This document shows, in pieces, positions 50,201-62,198 of a DNA stretch of 64,000 bases. The stretch is taken from contig CP141143.1 in assembly GCA_035235625.1 (NCBI GenBank), positions 31,258,592-31,322,591 on the forward strand, read 5' to 3'. The stretch is from Saururus chinensis. Its lineage: Eukaryota; Streptophyta; Magnoliopsida; Piperales; Saururaceae. Under the pieces are notes generated by a model. It was not told where the DNA came from, did not search any database, and was given only the letters and a program-made list of their open reading frames with translations. Within the stretch, counting starts at the first letter, position 1, and the number at the start of each line of letters is the position of its first letter. A program made the position numbers and the translations under genes.

Positions 50201-50630
50201 GCCCTAAATAGCTAATTTTGCTCATTTTAAGGCAAAAACGAATTTAAAAATTTTAAAACTCTTTAATCATAAAATAAGTGAAGTTTAAGGTCTTGTGGGA
50301 CGCTTACCATTCAAACGTGAACATGGGGCCCGTGGTGGGATCCACGCCCTAACTTTATGAAAAATGCCATAAAATTCCAAAAATTCCCTAAATATAGGAT
50401 AAATTGAGTTTAGTATAGAAACTTATAAACATGAGAGAAAACCTTATTAAAATCATCATTATCAACCTTTAACCCCAAAAACAAGTTAAACCGACAAATT
50501 AAAACAAAATCACACAATAACACATAATTAAACCAAAATTAAACCAGGTTAGGGTTAGAGATTTACAAGTACCACCTAAGGATGGGTAGGCCACTAAAGG
50601 GCAAGAAGGTAATTCTTGCTAGGGTGGACA
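47217..50630 (-). mobile_element. Probable large LTR in minus orientation, ends uncertain
   Basis: TGTCACGCCCCGAC at 47217 is a typical minus-strand LTR terminus (GGGCGTGACA). A CTATAAAAGG TATA-like box lies on the minus strand near 50140-50152. TGTCCACCCTAGC on the minus strand (+ end at 50630) may be the LTR start. The flanking pentamers (GGTAG and TTGGA) do not match, so the right boundary or the integrity is doubtful. There are no coding domains. Confidence 0.4.
48225..48480. repeat. Short tandem array (about 60-80 bp unit) inside the 47-50-kb LTR
   Basis: Three to four diverged units share TGCTCGCTAAGGA/GCTAAGGATA, then GTCCAATTTCCACAA, then GGAAACCTAGAGC. The array lies in the presumed R/U5 side of the LTR. 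Confidence 0.6.
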
Positions 50631-51269
50631 TTGGAAGACTCTCCACCATCTTGATCTCGAGGCCCCATGAGCACAAGTGGCTCTATTCTCCACAAGCACA
50701 CGACTAGTTAGGTTGGAGTAGGAGGTAAATGCTTGGTACCTACATCAGGCTCCTTGGGATAGAGTAGATGTTCAGGACATTAGTAGCAATCCATGAGAGC
50801 TTGCAAACCAATCAGCATCTTTGATACATAGGGAGAAGCTCTAGGGGAGATTTTTTATGACATGCATACCCTAGTTTTTGAAAAGTAATATCTTTATTTC
50901 TAATTTATATGAATTATGCAATTTGAAATCCACCATTGTGAGTTTAATAATACCCTTCATTTTGTTGAAGGTCGCCACAATGTCTCTAGTCCAAATACCT
51001 CAAAAGACAAAAAACTACAAGATGTGGCCTCTAATGCACATGAAATTAAAATCAAATGCTTGAGTAAGCTGAAGCCATGTTTTACGCAGTGAACACTTGA
51101 ACCCTCTTTAATGCAACAAAGCCCTTTTTTCATTCCAATCTCTTTTGCCCACGACTAAGACCACACAAGATTCTAACTATATGAATATCATGGAAAAAAG
51201 AGGATAATTATGACCAAATATTCAATTTCCCCTGCAAAAAAGGTGAATCACAAATCATGAAAAAAATTA
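50631..51269. other. Intergenic sequence, nothing recognised
   Basis: AT-rich sequence with short open frames only. Its last bases begin the GTTATCAC duplication of the MITE that follows. Confidence 0.3.
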
Positions 51270-51277
51270 GTTATCAC

Positions 51278-52013
51278 CATGGAAGGTCGGATTGGCCGAT
51301 ACGGGTGCGTATCGGCTGATACGTACCCATATCGGTCGATACCGGTACGGTACGTGGGGCGATACGCCTCCCACCGAAAATATCAATATGTAATGGTTGT
51401 ATCGGCTATATGGTATCAATATGGCCGATACATATCGATACTATATTTAAAAAATAAATTTTTTAATTAAAAAAATTAATTTTTAAAAAAAATTAAAATT
51501 TTTTCCTTAAAAATAAAAACACAATTCAAACCCAACTTCTTTAAAAGTTTAAGTTTTTGTTATATTAAAAATAATATTTTTAAAGTTATACGCGATTAAT
51601 ACGGGTAGGTTCATGCAATTTACATAATTATTTTTTTATATATAGTGCTCCACAAATATACATTTATTTAAACATATAACTTAGACTCATATTAAGCATA
51701 TTATTTATTTTTTGACATAAACTAATTTTAAAGCACTGAGAAAGAATGAGCAATAATTTGTATGGGATGGAGAGCATAATAGTGTATAGTTCTAAATAAA
51801 CTAATTTTAGAATACCCGTATCGGTTGATACGACATTATATACTTTTATGATATTCTAAAAGAAGTATTATATTGATATATTATTAGTTATAATAATTTT
51901 TTATGTTTATAAAAAGGTTTATGCCCGTTTTGGCGCGTACCAAGCATATCATCGGTGCATACCCATATCCATAGTCATCGATACTCTCATCCGTATCGAT
52001 ACGGCCTTCCATG
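51278..52013. mobile_element. hAT-type MITE copy 1 (736 bp)
   Basis: The ends are CATGGAAGGTCGG and CGGCCTTCCATG, flanked by a perfect 8-bp duplication GTTATCAC (51270-51277 and 52014-52021). An 8-bp duplication is the hAT hallmark. Both subterminal regions are packed with CGATACGG/CCGATACG/TATCGG words. The interior is AT-rich with no transposase, so it is non-autonomous. Confidence 0.85.
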
Positions 52014-52021
52014 GTTATCAC

Positions 52022-52448
52022 ACAAGCTCCCCAAAGTTTAGGGAGTTTTGTTTGTAGAGCCGCTCTCATGGCCCAGGAGTTGGTTCAAATAGGTTAAGCA
52101 TTAAAAGATAACAACTTATTGCAACACCACAAAGGAGGTCTCAATGATCATAGAAGTTAAAAATCTTAACCACTTAGATTCATGAACCCTTGTGGGTCTT
52201 AGCTTCATGACATGGATGGAGTGGACAATAGTCAAAGGCTAAGCAGTGTAGTTGCATACAATTAAGGCAGTCAATGTGATCTCCTTGATGTGACCACAAA
52301 GTCTTAGTGAACCCATGTTTTATCTTTATTGTGTATTTGTAGATTCTAATTATGATGTCAGATTGTTTATCTTGTTACTATAAGTTGTAGTTCTTGTCTA
52401 GCCATCCCACTTGGTATATTCATAAGCTCAATGTCCTTGTGATGTAGG
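52022..52448. other. Intergenic sequence, nothing recognised
   Basis: A short stretch between the MITE and the Ty3-gypsy LTR, with no gene or structure I can support. Confidence 0.3.
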
Positions 52449-55400
52449 TGTAACAACCTTTAAGTTAAATAGGTTTGAAAATTGTAACTTTTTAGGGCTT
52501 AGGTTGAGTTTTGGGGCCCATTATTTATACTACTTGCTTCTAAATCATATTTAGTTTTATTTTTTAAGAAACTCTTAGGTCTTTGATAGGAATATGAGCG
52601 ACAAGCATATCGAACCAAATAATGTGTAAATTGGAGGTGGTATCATAGACTACAACCTCAAGAAGCATCTCTTATGGGTGGGCCCCACTTTAAAAGTGCG
52701 AGATAACATACCCATGTGAGGTCTTGTTTTGTAGGGGTTGTCAAAATGAGTCCATCGACACAAAGAATGCGTGAATTTGAGCTCGCGGTTATGACGCAAT
52801 ACGAGTCCATCGTAGGGAGTTATAACTAATTAAATTTTGAAATCATATTTCATTTTAAAAAGAAAGAAAATTATTTTTTAAAAGAAAGTGGTATCAACAT
52901 ACTCATGCTAGCATATTGAGAGACATGAACAATGTGCAGTGTGCATCTAGCGACCCGCTCCCCTATAAAAGGGGAGGTGGATTCCTATTTTTTTCACACT
53001 CACACTTCCCTCTCTTAGTTAATTACTAGTCTCTAGACTTTCTTTTTTCCGTTTTGAAGTCATTTAAAGCCATTTAAGCTTGTTCAAAAAGTGAACTTAG
53101 CTAAATCGATAGTACTCTACACCGTCGGAGGGTCAGATTTGTGAGATAACCTTCCTAGAGTTGGGGGAAGTCCCATGGTTAAGAAAGATTCTGTTTGCCG
53201 CCTCCAAGCCCTCAAGGAGAGGAAGTCCTAGGGTGAAGGGAGATTCTACCCGCCACGTCCAAGCCCTCAAAGAGAGAAAGTCCAAGGGAGAGGCAAGACT
53301 TTGCCCACCACCTCCAAGCCACAAAGAGAGAAGTCCTTTTGGAATGGGAGACATCGTCCACCACTAGTTCCAAAAATCTCAAGGGTATAATGGCAGGTGG
53401 TTTTAACTTCTAATTACATGCTAGAACTAAGTCCTACTTTATATAACTCTTTTGTGTCATAAATAAAAGTATACTTTGAAATGGGTACCATTAGGGGTTG
53501 TACTGATGATAAAATAAGTGTGCCTTGTGCATGGATGGCAGTATTGATACAAATGATAGTATCTATGATCATGGACATGGGTACGTGCTGATGATACGCT
53601 TGGTACACGCCAAAACGGTCGTAAACCCTTTGATATACATAAAAAAATATTATAACTAATTATATATCATTATAATGCTTCATTTAGAGCATGATAATAC
53701 AATAGAAGGTCGTATCAACTAACATAAGTGCTCTAAAATTATTTTATTTTAGAACCATACACTTTACTCCCTCTGTCCTCTACAAATTATTATTCCCTCC
53801 GCCCCATATTAAGTGCTATGAAATTAATTTATTTTAGAACCAAATAAGATATTTAATATGAGTCACATGAATATTATGGAAAAACTCATATGGTAGATGT
53901 TTAAGTAAATGCATACTCGTGGAGTGCTATATTTAAAATTTTTTATGTAAATTATATAGGCCCACCTATATTGATCTCATATAATTTTTTAAAAAATATT
54001 TTTTAATATAATAAAAATATCATCATCTTTAAACCTTCGAAGAGGTTGAATTTAAATTGCTTTTTTTGTTTTTAAGAAAAAAAATTAATGTTTTTTGAAA
54101 AAAATATTTTTTTTAAATAAAAAATATTAAAATATTAGAGTATTGATACATATCGGTCTTATCGATACAGTACGGCCAATACATATCGAGGATACGTGTG
54201 GAGTGTATCGCCCCCCGTACTGTATCGATATCAACCGATACGGACCTGTATCGGTTGATATGGCTTTCCATGGTCTTGTGATACCTCATAATGAGAGTCT
54301 GTCATAGTACAAACGTTTGAATATTTTTCAAATATTTTGAATTTTTGGATTTGAAGTGTAGTTCTTCAACACATAAACCAAGAACTATTGGGTTATTACT
54401 CCTAGATACTACCTAGTGAGGCTTATGGAGTGCTCAGAATTTGGGGTATTATGGGAAAACCCTTTTCCTTCTTATCATGTCACTCTATGAGTACGAGTGT
54501 ATATCACTATGGCATTAGCAATATTTTGTAAATGATATTTTTTTGCTTCCAAGTTCTGTAATTGATTTATGAATCAACTATGACCTTAACTTCCAAGTCA
54601 AGAATTCGTAACATCGTTTATTTTGTACCTCTTAATTGTAAAAGATTTTTATGTGGCATATTATTAGAATTTAATTCTATCCACTTAAGAGTATAAAAAC
54701 TTTATACTCACCCTAGATGTTGCAAGTGTAGACATAAGCATGTGGACATGGTAGAAAGGTTTGTGGTAATTTAAGGGTCTACGCGTTAGATCTCGACCAA
54801 TTTTAATTTGTTTTACTTAAAATGTATATTTGTGTTGACTTGATGTATGTGGCATGTTATGCCCTCTTTTGTAATTTTGTAAATTAATCTAAGTTTACTC
54901 ATTCATACACTGTTGATCTTGGCCTCTTTTGAATTTAAATTGATGGGATTCAGACTTTAAAATTTAAATAAAAGTAGGGACGTCACAATTGGTAAGGCTA
55001 AGGTTCTACTGTATATAAATGAGTAACCAAATCAATCAACAAAAATATTACTATCGAATTTATTCCAGTTTAAGTTACTTAAATTGTCTTGTGTGTTTTG
55101 TTAAAAACAAAACAGATGTCATCTAAATCACAAACAAGACACATATCGAGCTCCCTTTATTACAGGTATGCACGCAAGTTGCCCTTGCTGACAAGGCAAA
55201 TTGTAGTGAGGATGATTATTTAGGGCAAAATACCAATCGAGATTTTGGACTCAGATGACTACAAAGTCTCCTACACACTAGCTACACCCTGGTAGTGACA
55301 GAATGAGGTGTACATCAACCTTGACTCAACCCTAGCTCCTGCTATGGAGGAAGAGTTAGAAGAGGACCCCTCAGAAGACAACAAGGGGGAGAGCCAGTCA

Positions 55401-57915
55401 ATGGGGCACAAGAGAAAATGATACTTCAACTTGAATGAAGTATCCATACTCGAGGAGGAGTCAAAGGTGCCCCTGTGTGAGGAGGTGGCAGCTGAGAATA
55501 TTGAGCATGAGGCCCCAATGCCGGTTTAAGGGTAAGGGACCATTGCAAACTAGGTACCTTAGTATGGATTGGTGCCTACTTTGCAGGCATCTAGGTCACC
55601 TTATTCTCAGGTGCCCGAAGAAACCATCGAGCAGTGGCAATTTGTGCCACTCTGTCCTATGAGTAACCTTGACAGCTCTAGAAGTTTTTTTTTCTAGTCA
55701 TGTTCAATTAATTTAACTAACCTTCTTTTTTGTTGTAATTATTAGGATATTAGGCTTGAAAATGTAACATCTTTTATAGTGTAAAAAGAAAATTGTTACG
55801 ATATGTATCAAATTTTGACATGTTTATCAAACTTTCCTTTTGCACTTGCTTAAATATATTTTGTTAATCTGTGTTTAGATGTTGCCTACTAGTGGTGAGG
55901 ATATGCTGCCATCAGATAGCTCCACCTTGACGGATACCACAAGTCAGGGAATTCTGGCAATGGGGGACACTATGTCAAATCTCCTTGAGCTGATGATGCA
56001 AAAGATGATGGTGCATCTTCAATCTCAAGGTTATCAAGTCACTCCATCTGACACGACAATAGAAAGCAGTCATGGCGAAAGGAACAAGTTGTTGGAGCGA
56101 TTCAAGAAGCTTGCACCTACTTTTACAAGTGAGCTTGGCTCTAAAAACATAGAAAAATCGCCTTTGAGGGTGGAAAGGATCTTTAAGGTGATGAAGATCC
56201 TGAAAGATTGAAAGGTAACTTTGGTGACTTTCACCATGATGGGAGAAGCAACATTCTGGTGGCCTATTGTAAAGAGAAACTTCTCCCAAGACTGCGATAA
56301 CATTAAGTGGGAAAATTTTTAGGAAGCTTTATACAAAAAATATTTTCCTCCCTATGTCCAAGAAAGAAAGGATAAGGTTTTTTTGGGTATCCAGCAACGA
56401 GAAATGTTACTTGAGCAATATGAGAACAAGTTTCTTCAGCTTCAATGTTTTGGTCCTAACACTTGTTCTACTAAATTGAAGAAAGCATGAAAATTTGTGG
56501 GGGGATTGAACAACAGCCTACGAAACAGGATCATGGGTATCCAACTTGCCACATTTGCTAAAGCAGTAGAGTTGGCCTCCATTTTAGAACAAGACCACCA
56601 AGAATACTTGGAAGAATGCAAGGAGCATAGTTAGAATGACTGCTCTAAATTTGAAGAAATGAAGATATAATTTTTGTCCAACAACTGTTTTGGTAACTGC
56701 AAGTTCCAGAAGCATCGATCCTACAAGCTCAACCCACGGGAGAGAAGTTGGAGAAATACCTCAAATGTAACAGCTTTCATCCTCATGGTCTTTGCTATTA
56801 CACAGCGGGGTGATGTTTCTCTTGTGGTGAATTGAGGAACAAGGTTTAAGATTGCCCATAAAAGAAGAATCATGAGGAGCCCATTGCCCGAGGTTGAGTT
56901 TTTGCCACCACCACTGAGGAAGCATAGACATTGATTGCAATCATTTAAGGTACACTTTTAGTCCTGGATAAACTTGTTAGAGTACTAATAGATCTAGGGT
57001 CAACTCATTCTTTCATATAGCATGATTTTGATTTGGGTGTCGATCATCCTATCATGGAATTAGGATAAAGTCTAGAAGTGTCTACCCCAATTGGAAAGAC
57101 CCATGTGGCCTAAAATTTATTCAAGGAATAGCTATTGTCATAGCAAATAGAAGTATGAGTGCTGACCTTGTTTTCATAAGTATGACAGGCTTTGATGTCA
57201 TCTGAGGAATGAATTGGTTAGCAGCTAATAGAGTTTTGGTAGACTCTGCAAAAAAGAGAGTTATTTTAAGTAAACCATGAGAGAAATTTTTTACCTTTCA
57301 TGGATTGAAGGACCATTTAGGGTCCTACATCATCTTGGCCATTGAGGCCTATCGAATGATGGCTAAGAGATGTTAAGCTTACCTCACTGGTATTATGGCA
57401 GGAGAAACATCAGGGACCAAATCAGAAGATATTGATATTGTCTGACAATTTCATGGCATTTTTCTCGATAATCTTGCTAGGCTACCACCAAAAAGAGAAA
57501 TAAACTTTATCATCAACCTAATGTCAGGGATGAATTATATTTCTAATTTATCCTATCGAATGACTCCTATAGAGCCCAATTACATAAGTTATTTGGTAAA
57601 GGATTTATCTAACCCAGCGTGTCACCTTGGGGAGCATTAGTCCTCTTCTTGAAAAAGAAGGATGTGATATTGAGACTTTGAATAAACTATAGGATATTGA
57701 ATATTTTCACCATACAAAATAAATACCCCTTACCCCATATTGATGATCTTTTTTACTAGCTTCAAGCGGCTAAATTTTTTTCAAAAATAGATCTACAGTC
57801 AGGTTATTAAAACTCATAATATGAGATAATGATATTTCCAAAGTGGCTTTTTGCACCTGATATGAACACTATGACTTCTTAATAATGTCATTTGGTTTGA
57901 CAAATGCACTACTTT
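52449..57915 (+). mobile_element. Ty3-gypsy fossil: 5' LTR, gag, protease, part of RT
   Basis: The 5' LTR 52449-54987 starts TGTAACAACC and ends CGTCACA. It has a CCCTATAAAAGGGG TATA box at about 52971. It includes a 743-bp MITE, and without it the LTR is about 1.79 kb, close to the 1.81 kb of the 24708 LTR, to which it is related. The interior carries a gag core (about 55880-56640), a zinc-knuckle region (about 56750-56850), an aspartic protease motif (VLIDLGSTHSF, about 56970-57020) and the front half of reverse transcriptase (YRMTPIEP, SKIDLQSGY, FGLTNA; about 57480-57915). The rest of pol and the 3' LTR are gone. The coding part is broken in many places (roughly ten or more). Confidence 0.8.
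53530..54272. mobile_element. hAT-type MITE copy 2 (743 bp), inside the gypsy LTR
   Basis: The ends are CATGGATGGCAG and GGCTTTCCATG. The flanking octamers GCCTTGTG (53522-53529) and GTCTTGTG (54273-54280) match at 7 of 8. It aligns end to end with the reverse complement of copy 1, including GGTACACGCCAAAACGG versus GGTACGCGCCAAAACGG. It therefore inserted in the opposite orientation, after the Ty3-gypsy LTR was in place. Confidence 0.85.
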
Positions 57916-58021
57916 TAAGCATTCACATGTGAGTCACTCGTAATGGATCCAAACTACCTTCACCCAACATCACATAAGCTTTGCAAAAGAAAAATAATAT
58001 TTAGATAGCAAAAACGAAACC
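57916..58021. other. Short spacer after the gypsy fossil
   Basis: The Ty3-gypsy similarity ends near 57915. The next 100 bp show nothing identifiable. Confidence 0.3.
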
Positions 58022-58320
58022 TAATAAAAACTCTTATATGAGTTTTGGTTGGACTTAACAAATAGGCTTAAGTAAACTTTATGTAAGGCCACTTATTAAG
58101 TCTAATAAAAACTCATGCCAGTATTTTTGTTGTGTGAATATTAGTGTCATTACAAACTACATTATTACACAGATATTCCCACAATAAAAATACCCATGAA
58201 AATTTACATAAGAGTTCTAATTGGACTTCACAAGTGGGCTCCACACAAAGTTGGCATGAGCTGGCTCACTTATCTAGATTAATTAAAACTCATATATAAG
58301 TTTTTAATGTGAAAATATTT
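58022..58320. mobile_element. Foldback MITE of about 300 bp
   Basis: The whole segment folds on itself around 58157. TAATAAAAACTCTTATATGA on the left mirrors TCATATATAAGTTTTTAATG on the right. GTATTTTTGTTGTG at 58121 mirrors CACAATAAAAATAC ending at 58193, and ACTTATTAAGTC and GACTTCACAAGT sit at corresponding places. The arms differ by substitutions and about 20 bp of length. There is no coding sequence, and the class is undetermined. Confidence 0.6.
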
Positions 58321-59457
58321 TTTTATTAAAAGTTGTTTCTTTTAGGAGGAATTGACCAAAGTAGACTCCTACTTTGGTGAAATAACCGAAATGTGAGCAA
58401 GTTTTGTACTATTTACCAAAGTAGATTTGCTCACGTGAGAACTTGTACATGTGGGAGCATTTTTGACTAAAATACCCTCCCCAAAGTATACTTCTCGGTG
58501 AATGGTGTCTCTTCGTCTCCCTCTCCACCGCCACTTCCCGGAGAGCATCTGTTCGTCTCTGTCATGACCCGGATTTTTAAAACCCTTGTTACAATAAAGG
58601 ACACACGATAGATCATGATAATAATTTTTTTTTCCTTTCTTAAACACAAAATAAATCAGCTGATTAAATATCCAGGTCATGATAACTAGGGTTCACAAAT
58701 ACGAATATCAAATCATATGATATTATTTAACGTCTGAAAATTCATAAAGACTAGCTCATCCATCTAAGTACAAGTCTATCACCCGTCTGAAAATAAATAA
58801 CAAGTTGACTCTCACACTTAAGGTACACTTACGTATCGGAGTTTCAAAAATGCGAAAACCTCTTGAGCTCGCCTGCCTTGGTCTCACTTGTCGTCGCCTG
58901 GAGAATCTGTAATAAAGCAAACCAAACAACAACCACAACTACAATGGAGCATCTCCGCCTTCAGGAGAAGAGCTTCCAATGGACAAAAGGTTTTATTAGT
59001 ATTTTTTGGATCAGGCCAACATCACCCGATGTTAGTTGCCTACGTACTCATCAGACAACATCTCCAATGTTTCCAACAAGATCGGATCCAGACGTAGTTC
59101 TGCCTAAAAACTACACTATACTAAGAAGCATAGCATCACCCATGCAATACTTAAGTATTTTAAAGCAACCTACATTTTATGCAAGTCCTTTTATCATTCA
59201 ACTTGTCTACTTAACAAGCAATATCAAACAATGTTATTAATTATCTCACAACCCTTGTTCAATAATTAATGCTTACATCCTGCAAACTGTACCACATAAG
59301 GGTAATATATAGAACACATAACTCAAAAACATGGGCTGATCTTTAACCAATGAAGACCATCACAATGCACAAAACAATGGAAACCGTTCAGGAAACAATG
59401 TACTAATTGTTACCTGAAAATACCGACTCCCTCTCAAAGGAGTAAATGTATGCTAAC

Positions 59458-59866
59458 AGAAATCCTAGCATCTCTAGAGATCCACTTGGATCAGCCATGG
59501 GCCTAGAGATGTAGGTACCAGCTCTGCTCATGGACACACTGGCCGGAGGTAGATGAGCCTTCCATGATGCTCAAAAACCTGGTTTGCGCATTTGCAGGGA
59601 TCCATCGTCCCAAAGGAGCGGAGACCACAGGGGTCTAAAAGATTACCGTCATGGCTATTATCAGAAATCGTAGCATCTCTAGAGATCCACTTGGATCAGC
59701 CATGAGCTTAGAGATGTAGGTACCAACTGTGCTCATGGACACACTGGCCGGAGGTAGATGAGCCTTCCATGATGCTCAAAAACCTGGGTTGCGCATTTGT
59801 AGGGATCCATCATCCCGAAGAAACGGAGACCACAAGGGTCTAAAAGATTACCGCCATGGCTATTAT
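59458..59866. repeat. 205-bp tandem duplication in solo LTR C
   Basis: The unit begins AGAAATCCTAGCATCTC and is repeated from 59663. The two copies differ at only about a dozen positions. Copies A and B carry a single, more diverged counterpart (CATGGACACAGATTGGC..). Confidence 0.8.
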
Positions 59867-60483
59867 TGTGAGCTTAAACTTTGACTCCAAGAACATCCCA
59901 TAATAACCCTCGGTTCAATAACCAAGGTAAAATTCTATGTCAGGGCCCCGTTCACTTCATGAACTGGTCTCGACCCTAAAGAGGGTATTTTCATCATTAT
60001 CTTGAATAGGTGTTCTCCCCCCAATCTAAAGATAACCAAAATCTCTTGATAGTCTTTATTAACCTTAATTTACTTATATAACTTAACACAACAATAATAA
60101 ATGCAACCATCAGAATAATCAACATGACAAGAACTCAGACTCATGCTGAGATGAACTAACCAATTCAACATTATAATGACAAGGATTTGGGGGCTGAGAT
60201 GCATATCTCAAGTCAACCACCTAACATGACAAGTTCAAGCTGAAACAAGCATCAATAATCAACCTAAGGTATATCACAATCAAGGCTGGAATTCAAAGAC
60301 AACATAGGCTGAAACAAATCATGAACTAAGGCTCTAACATTAAGGATTCATTCAGCAAGATTATAATCTAAAACAAAGCTGAGAATCAAGTATTAGATAT
60401 GCAACAATACAACCTAAACTAGGGCTGAGATTTAGGTGTTCTCTCAACATGATTATAGCATAAATCAATGTTGAGAATTTGGT

Positions 60484-60910
60484 ATTAATTTGGCCAAAGT
60501 AGAGCCTAAAACATAAGCATCAAATCAGGGATTTACTTGGCCAATGTGCAGCCTAAACTAAGGCTTCAAATCAGGGATTTACTTGACCAATGTGTAGCCT
60601 AAACTAAGGCTTCAAATCAGGGATTTAATTAGGCAAAGTATGTTCTAAACTTTGGCCATGAATCAGGGATTAACTTGGTCAAAGTATGGCCTAATGTAAG
60701 GCCATGAATCAGGGAATAAGTTGGCCAAAGTATGGCCTAAAGTCAGGCCACAAACCTGGGAATAAGTTGGCTAAACTATGGCCTGAAGTAAGGCCACAAA
60801 CCAGGGACTAAGTTGGCCAAACTATGGCCTAAAGTAAGGCCACAAACTAGGGAATAAAATCAACAAACAATGGCCTAAAGTAAGGCTACAAATCAGGGAA
60901 TAAATTCAGC
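60484..60910. repeat. 46-bp minisatellite, about 9 copies, in solo LTR C
   Basis: Units of 46 bp have the pattern TTGGCCAAAGTATGGCCTAA, then AGTAAGGCCACAAA, then CCAGGGAATAAG. Units in the middle of the array are most alike and outer ones more diverged, as expected from slippage or unequal exchange. Confidence 0.85.
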
Positions 60911-61663
60911 AGAGTGTATGCCCAAATCATGATTCATAAACATGACTAGAATAAGAATTATTCATGCCTAACATATGGCTAAGATAAATGATAAAAATCA
61001 GCATCATGCTTGAATGAATTAAGGCTAGTTCATGACATCAAAAGGAACCCCTAGAACCAAGCTACATTATGGCTGAATTACATCTATCAAAACCTCATTC
61101 TTAAGGGTGTAAAAGGAAGCACCTACATGTACCAATTCATCCCCAAAGCTCCTAGCCCTTTCTCCTACGCTTCTAGTGCTTGATTCAATCCAAAGTTGGC
61201 TGATTTGTGCCTTCGAAATTGCTGGTTATGGAGGTCCTTGCTGAGAGAAGAAAGAGGAAGGAAGAGATGGAGAAGAGAGAGCTGAACTAAAATCAATCCT
61301 TTCTTATATAAGGCTTCCCTTCTTCAAACTCTTGGGTGCCCTCCTCCTCTAAGACTCTCTATTAATTACAATCCCGGAATTACAATCCCTGCCCCATTAA
61401 CAATAGGATTCCAACCTACATACATGCTCAAAACAGTCCCAAAAGAGTTCCAACCCAACTAGATGTATAGTTGATCCCTCCTCCAACTTTTTCCACCACT
61501 CCTAGCACTCCTCGGACTCCTACGTGGGCTAGAAGTCATATGCTCACAAGCTATCTCATATCAGCAAAGTTCTAGTTGCATCCTCCTTCTTCCTTGGAGT
61601 CTTTAACCCGCTAGGACTCTCTACCTCTTTAAAATCCTAGTTCTTTTAAGACTTCTAATTCCT

Positions 61664-61950
61664 AGTACGTTTAGGACTCCTAACTCCTAGCATATTTGGG
61701 ACTCCTAACTCCTAGCACATTTAGGACTCCTAATACCTAACACGATTAGGACATCCAACTCCAAGCGCAAGTAGGATATCTAACTCCAAGCATGAGTAGG
61801 ACATCTAACTCTAAGTACGAGTAACTCTAAGCACGAGTAGGACATCCAACTCCAAGAACGAGTAGAACATCCAACTCTAAGCACAAGTAGGATATCTAAC
61901 TCTAAGCATGAATAGGAGATCCAACTCCAAACACAAGTAAGGCATCTAAT
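61664..61950. repeat. 25-bp minisatellite, about 11 copies, in solo LTR C
   Basis: Units of 25 bp follow GGACATCCAACTCCAAGC plus ACGAGTA, with ACTCCTA variants at the left. One unit is shortened. In minus orientation the array lies upstream of the TATA box, in U3. Confidence 0.85.
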
Positions 61951-62198
61951 TTGGGTAAACGGGCCCTATGCAATAAGCTTAACTTCGAACAATTGTATCT
62001 CCCTCATCTGAACTCTGATTCACACGTTCTTAGTGGCGTTTCGAAGCTCTTTCTGTCTATTTTCTAATAAAATTAGTTTCAGCCACAAATTCTATCTAGG
62101 GAGGTAGTTATTTTACTAAGAATGTCAATAGGTCAAACACCCTATTTTCCACATATTTAATTTTTAAAACATAGGAAAATTAGGGATATTACAGTCTC

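Larger units (their letters stand above)
58560..62193 (-). mobile_element. Giant solo LTR (copy C, 3634 bp)
   Basis: It starts TGTCATGACCCGG and ends GGGATATTACA, with a perfect GTCTC duplication (58555-58559 and 62194-62198). Read on the minus strand it begins TGTAATATCCCTAATTTT, has a TTATATAAG TATA box near 61304-61312 followed by a CT-rich start region, and ends GGGTCATGACA. Its two ends match copy A, but the middle (about 60120-61960) is different and is filled with tandem arrays. No internal region, primer-binding site or coding sequence is present. Confidence 0.8.

Noticed and set aside
47217-50630. A perfect 5-bp duplication to prove the 47-50-kb LTR
   Set aside because: The flanks GGTAG and TTGGA do not match, and a GGTAG at 50585 is not preceded by an LTR end; the call was kept at low confidence.
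53760-53850. ACTCCCTCTGTCC and TTCCCTCCGCCCCATATT looked like Stowaway MITE ends
   Set aside because: The whole stretch aligns with the interior of the other hAT-type MITE (reverse complement of 51720-51800), so it is part of that element; no matching right end exists.
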